This document shows positions 48,548 through 52,436 of a stretch of 52,436 nt of DNA, in pieces. The notes under the pieces are model-generated. The model made no database searches and had not been told where the DNA came from. It worked only from the letters and a program-made list of their open reading frames with translations. Made by a program: the position numbers and the translations under genes. This DNA is from Enterobacter cloacae. Lineage in GTDB: Bacteria; Pseudomonadota; Gammaproteobacteria; Enterobacterales; Enterobacteriaceae. The first letter of the stretch is position 1. Every line of letters starts with the position of its first letter. The stretch is from positions 1 to 52,436 of the forward strand of contig NZ_JAALCJ010000014.1 in NCBI RefSeq assembly GCF_011078175.1. The letters run 5' to 3'.

Positions 48548-50738
48548 GCATATTATGCTGCTGGCATTTACCCCTCTGCTTGCACAGGCAAGCCAGCCGT
48601 ACACCTGGTCATTAGCTGGAATGTGGCGCGTACATGACGCAAATATCTCCACCTTCGACGGCGTCAATGCGCCTGACCGAGACTGGCGAACGATTCGGGT
48701 TCCGGCCAACTGGTACAGCGCCGGATACGATCATCAGGGAGCCCTTTGGTATCGTCATGAATTTACCCTGCCCAGGCCCGCTCCAGATAGCATGGCCACA
48801 CTGGTGTTTGAGGGGGTAGATTATTTCGCTGACGTCATACTCAATGGCAAACACCTTGCTCGCCACGAAGGGTATTTCCAGCGCTTTTCCGTAGACGTGA
48901 GCGATGCCCTTTCCCGACATAATAAGCTTGCCGTTCGGGTGGACAGCCCCTGGGAAGATCCGAAGACAATCTGGCCGCTGCATAAAACGATGGTGAAAGG
49001 CGTACTTAACCAGCACGATACTCGCCCTGGCGGAGCCTGGTCAGAGGACGGCCAGGATGCTAACTCGGGGGGGATCTGGTCGCCGGTGAAGCTACACTTA
49101 AGCCGCGGAGTGACTATCGACGAGGTGATACTGCGTCCGAACTGGCGCGAAGGGCTGAGCAAACCCGCGCTGCACGCCGAGATCCGCTACCGGGCGCTGT
49201 CTGCCGGTGACGTAACTCTGCGCCTGACGGCCACACCGGACAATTTTACGGGCCCGCGTATACAGCAGGAATTCCCTGTAAACCTTGCGAGGACGGACGG
49301 GAAACCGCAATCGCTTCGCGTCACGCTGCCAATGCAAGGCGCAAGGCTCTGGTGGCCAGTGGGCTATGGCAGTCCAAACCTGTACCGGGTGCGCGCAACC
49401 CTGGCGGATGAGCAAGGGGTGATGGATACCGCAGTGACCCGTACCGGGTTACGCAAGATCGAGAAGCAGCCTGACAACAAGGGCTGGCTCTTTAATGACC
49501 GACGCCTGTTTATCAAAGGGAGTAATTACATCGGCTCCCCGTGGCTTAGCACCATGACGCGCAAGAAATATCGTCGCGATTTTAGGCTGGTGCAGGCGAT
49601 GAACGCCAACGCGATACGTGTTCACTCGCATGTTGCAGGCCGGGCACTTTACGATGTGGCTGATGAGATGGGGCTAATGATCTGGCAGGATGTCCCCCTG
49701 CAATGGGGTTACAATAACAGCGATACCTTTGCAGACAATGCCGCGCGACAGACCCGCGAGATGGTCGAACAGTTTGGTAATTCCCCCGCGATTATCGTCT
49801 GGGGCGGTCATAACGAGCCGCCGTGGAATTCACCGTGGATGGAAAAACGCTTTCCCGACTGGAATAAAAACCTGAACCAGACGCTGACGAAACGCGTGGG
49901 AGACGCGCTTTCGCAAGATACCTCGCGCATAGTGCATCGTTTTTCTGCGGTAGAAGAACACTACTGGGCCGGATGGTACTTTGGCACCATGCGCGATCTC
50001 CTTGGCCCCGCCAAAACCCCGATCGTCACGGAATTTGGCGCTCAGGCTCTACCGCGACTCTCAACGCTGAAAACCATCATTCCCGCGCACCTGATGTGGC
50101 CAAAAAGCACCGCCGCCGACGATCCCGGCTGGACGCACTGGAAATACCATAATTTCCAGCCCTTCCAGACCTTTAAATTTGCTAATATTCCGCGGGGCAA
50201 CACCATTCAGGAGACGATTGCCAACACCCAGCGTTACCAGGCGGAGCTAGTGGCAATGGCGGCAGAGAGCTATCGTCGGCAGCGCTACCAGCCGGTAACC
50301 GCCCTCTTCCACTTTATGTTTGTTGAAACCTGGCCCTCCATCAACTGGGGCGTCGTGGACTATCTGCGTAAGCCCAAACCGGGTTACTACGCGCTGCAAA
50401 AAGCCTATCAGCCCATTCTGCCGTCGATTGAACCCGTGACGGCGGTATGGCGTCAGGGAAGCGAAGCAATGGTGCGCCTTTGGGCAATCAATGACACCTG
50501 GTCCGCCTGTGAGGCGTGTCGCCTGAAGTGGCAGGTGAAGCAAAATGGGCGGATGTTGGCTAAAGGCGATACAACGCTTACGCTTCCCCCCGATTCGGGC
50601 AGCAGGATAAAGGACCTTACCGTCACACCGACCAGCAGGCATAAGGTTATCATTGAGTATCGCATCGAGGATCGCACGGGTAAAACCGTGGGGAGCAACC
50701 GGCGCCAGGAGATTGTAGAAAGCGCTCCTGCGCAATAA
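48537..50738 (+). CDS. GH2-family glycoside hydrolase (beta-mannosidase-like), probably exported
   Basis: The 733-residue protein starts with a likely signal peptide (about 1-18, LLAQASQ). Domains in order are the GH2 sugar-binding jelly roll (about 25-190; [20 protein letters not shown]), an immunoglobulin-like domain (about 195-300) and a TIM barrel (about 305-600). Acid/base Glu is in WGGHNEPPW (about 425) and the nucleophile Glu in [10 protein letters not shown] (about 500). It ends the operon, overlapping the kinase gene by 11 bases. It could trim or recycle the glycan made by the GT2; linkage specificity is unknown. Confidence 0.85.
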
Positions 50739-50941
50739 TTCAACCATGCTCTGCATCAGCCTGCCTGTTCAGCGCGATCCGTTTTCCCGTCGCGAGACCT
50801 TCCTCAACGACAGGCAGCGGCAGGGCTTTCATGCAGATTTTCCTTATCTTCTTCAGCCCTTTGATAAGCATCAACGACAAGCGTCTTGCTCCATGGAAAA
50901 TTTCAAACAGACAACATTTCATGCGAGGACAGGCGCTTAAA

Positions 50942-51025
50942 ATGTACAGACCCATAGTCGTTATCGTCTTTATTCTTCTGACGCTCGCCGCACTTCTTGA
51001 AACGGGCATAATCACCTTCGGCTAA
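50942..51025 (+). CDS. Possible 27-residue membrane peptide
   Basis: MYRPIVVIVFILLTLAALLE continues to GIITFG and stops, followed at once by a strong terminator. The single hydrophobic helix and the terminator favour a real small gene. A weak GAGG lies 13 bases upstream, and a longer in-frame start at 50831 gives 64 residues. Not recognised. The 50739-50941 gap shows nothing else certain. Confidence 0.4.
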   Translation: MYRPIVVIVFILLTLAALLETGIITFG

Positions 51026-51032
51026 CTTTCCC

Positions 51033-51063
51033 TAAAAAAGGCCACATTTGCGGCCTTTTTAAT
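51033..51063 (+). terminator. Terminator after the small membrane ORF
   Basis: The hairpin AAAAAAGGCC–ACATTTGC–GGCCTTTTTAA is followed by further T. It separates the glycan locus from the adhesin gene. Confidence 0.88.
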
Positions 51064-51698
51064 TTTTTAAATGTGTGAAGCGGACAGTTAATTTTTATGA
51101 GTAGCAGAATGCAAACCCGACATGAAAATATATTTTATTTATGCGATCCCATTGAATATATTATACAGCAGATACTTAACCCTAACTTAAATCATAATTA
51201 AGCAACCATTAATGCTTTTCTAAAACCATTAATAAAACCTTTTTTTTCAATATTATTTCTCTCACGTCTCCATCGCTGTCATGGCTCTACCGCCTGTACG
51301 CCAACGCTTCTGGGGCGCCCCCCTCATAACCGAGGAAATATATTCACGCTATCAATTAATTTCCTCTGCAATCACAGCGCAGGGTTTACAAACACTTAAT
51401 TTGCACATTCAGATATTTATAGCTATATCATTTTTAGAGCAAAATAAATTAATACCTGCATTAATAACAAGGTTTATAAATTACGAAAATATAAATAAAT
51501 AACAGTTACTCATGTAAATAATTAGCTTCGCCCTGATGTTGCCACGTTGATAGCTGGTGGGTCTCGGTCGCTCTAAAGAAAGCAACGGTAAATACTGCTT
51601 TATTCACAGTATTTTCGCTGGGAGCGCCCTCATCCCTTCAGAAAAAATGGCCACGTCTGACACGCCGTAAACAATAACTCTGCTGGAGTAATAACTGT
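51064..51698 (+). promoter_or_regulatory. Long AT-rich leader of the adhesin gene
   Basis: About 635 bases lack a supported gene. The first 450 are very AT-rich, with many TTAAT/ATTAA words, a composition typical of H-NS-bound promoters. A 73-codon ORF at 51281-51502 has no ribosome site and unlikely composition. A GGAG lies 11 bases before the adhesin ATG. Confidence 0.5.
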
Positions 51699-52436
51699 AT
51701 GAGCCAAATATCTGTCATATCGAAACTAACTGGCGTGGAAACGACCACGGAAGGCACACAGGTAACACTCGGCCATTCGTCTATTGTTAAGCTTAACGTG
51801 GATCGCGCCGACATCTCAGATTACTCCCGCAGCGGAAACGATCTGGTAATTACCCTCCACTCGGGCGAAGTGATTACCCTCAAGAATTTCTACGTCACTG
51901 ATGCGCAGGGCGTAAGCCAGCTGGTGCTTGAAGAGAGCAATGGTGCGCTGTGGTGGATTGAAGATCCCACCGGTGCCGCCACCTATGAATCCATCGCCTC
52001 CACGGACGCGTTACTGGCGGCTTCAGGAAGCGATACCGGCGGCGCCGCAGCGTGGCCCTGGGTGCTGGGTGGCCTGGCCGTCGCTGGTGGGATTGCTATT
52101 GCGGCGGGAACCGGGGGGGGAGGCGGCGGAGATGACGACAACAACAGCCCGAATCCCGGCAACCCGGGAAATCCTTCCGAACCTGATACCACGCCTCCGA
52201 ATGCCCCCGCCAATCTGGCGGTCTCGCCTGACGGCAAAACCGTGACCGGGACGGCTGAGCCGGGCAGCACGATTACCCTGAAGGATGCCGACGGCAACAC
52301 TATCGGAACGGGCAAGGCGGGCAGTGACGGGAAATTTACGATCGATCTCGGTACGCCACTCACCAACGGGGAACAGATCACCGCCACCGCCACCGATCCG
52401 TCCGGCAATACCAGCCAGGGCGGTCAGGTCACGGCA
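51699..52436 (+). CDS. BapA-like giant repetitive adhesin, N-terminus (runs off the window)
   Basis: A frame of 246 codons is open to the window edge. It begins MSQISVISKLTGVETTTEG and has a BapA-prefix-like beta domain (about 1-95; SGNDLVITLHSGEVITLKNF). A hydrophobic Gly/Ala segment, AAWPWVLGGLAVAGGIAIAA, follows (about 114-133), then a Gly/Asp/Pro linker. The first Ig-like repeat (about 168 on) has DTTPPNAPANLAVSPDGKTV and GTAEPGSTITLKDADGNTIG. Such proteins are secreted by a type I system and held at the surface to build biofilm. The secretion genes would be expected beyond the right edge. Confidence 0.88.
   Translation, partial: MSQISVISKLTGVETTTEGTQVTLGHSSIVKLNVDRADISDYSRSGNDLVITLHSGEVITLKNFYVTDAQGVSQLVLEESNGALWWIEDPTGAATYESIASTDALLAASGSDTGGAAAWPWVLGGLAVAGGIAIAAGTGGGGGGDDDNNSPNPGNPGNPSEPDTTPPNAPANLAVSPDGKTVTGTAEPGSTITLKDADGNTIGTGKAGSDGKFTIDLGTPLTNGEQITATATDPSGNTSQGGQVTA

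Noticed and set aside
50740..51015. Leftward 91-codon ORF opposite the small membrane ORF
   Set aside because: No ribosome site, no family resemblance, and a rightward terminator supports expression from the other strand.
51281..51502. 73-codon ORF in the adhesin leader
   Set aside because: No ribosome site, no recognisable domain, composition follows the local AT-rich DNA.

Overview
The window comes from a chromosome of the order Enterobacterales. Gene order and protein sequences (clpB–pgeF–rluD–bamD–raiA–pheLA, tyrA–aroF, yfiLRNB, the rplS–trmD–rimM–rpsP operon, ffh, grpE–nadK–recN–bamE, ratAB–smpB–ssrA) are collinear with the E. coli clpB–ssrA segment. Extra genes point to Enterobacter or a near relative such as Lelliottia or Leclercia. 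The genus is inferred, not shown.

Region 1 (1–27.2 kb) is core genome. It opens with the promoter of a leftward rRNA operon whose genes lie off the window. It continues with protein quality control (ClpB, GrpE, both behind sigma-32-type promoters), outer-membrane assembly (BamD, BamE), aromatic amino-acid synthesis (attenuated pheA, tyrA–aroF), the YfiR–DgcN–YfiB c-di-GMP module, the 16S-maturation/ribosomal operon, SRP (Ffh), NAD kinase, SOS-controlled recN, and the trans-translation pair SmpB/tmRNA. Small accessory insertions are an SMP-30 family gene and a Met/His-rich DUF2946 plus PepSY pair.

Region 2 (27.1–34.5 kb) is a genomic island in the 3' end of ssrA. I read it as a decayed P4-type phage satellite: integrase (with an in-frame stop), a SIR2–HerA anti-phage pair in the int–psu cargo slot (each gene carrying one homopolymer indel), a P2/P4-like cos sequence, psu, delta/ogr and a truncated sid. 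The replication core is missing. In its place is an RNase A-like toxin and its immunity gene between two imperfect 50-bp repeats, followed by P4-like replication iterons, a stray copy of the integrase-proximal site and a weak att-like sequence.

Region 3 (35.0–50.7 kb) is the most interesting part: two divergent operons that look like a polysaccharide system with its own signalling chain. Leftward: OpgC-type acyltransferase, a beta-barrel protein, a response regulator with a PP2C (SpoIIE/RsbU) phosphatase output, a STAS anti-sigma-factor antagonist and an RsbW-type kinase. Rightward: a cellulose-synthase-like GT2 without PilZ, three DUF3131 paralogues, a globin-like protein that seems to lack the haem-ligating histidine, a large soluble hybrid histidine kinase with HPt, and an exported GH2 glycosidase. 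The likely logic is globin/PAS input to kinase, then to response-regulator phosphatase, STAS and RsbW switch, and then to glycan synthesis. The glycan and the final target are unknown.

Region 4 (50.7 kb to end) has a small membrane ORF, an AT-rich leader of about 640 bases, and the N-terminus of a giant BapA-like repetitive adhesin that runs off the window. An adhesin beside a glycan locus suggests a combined surface/biofilm region.
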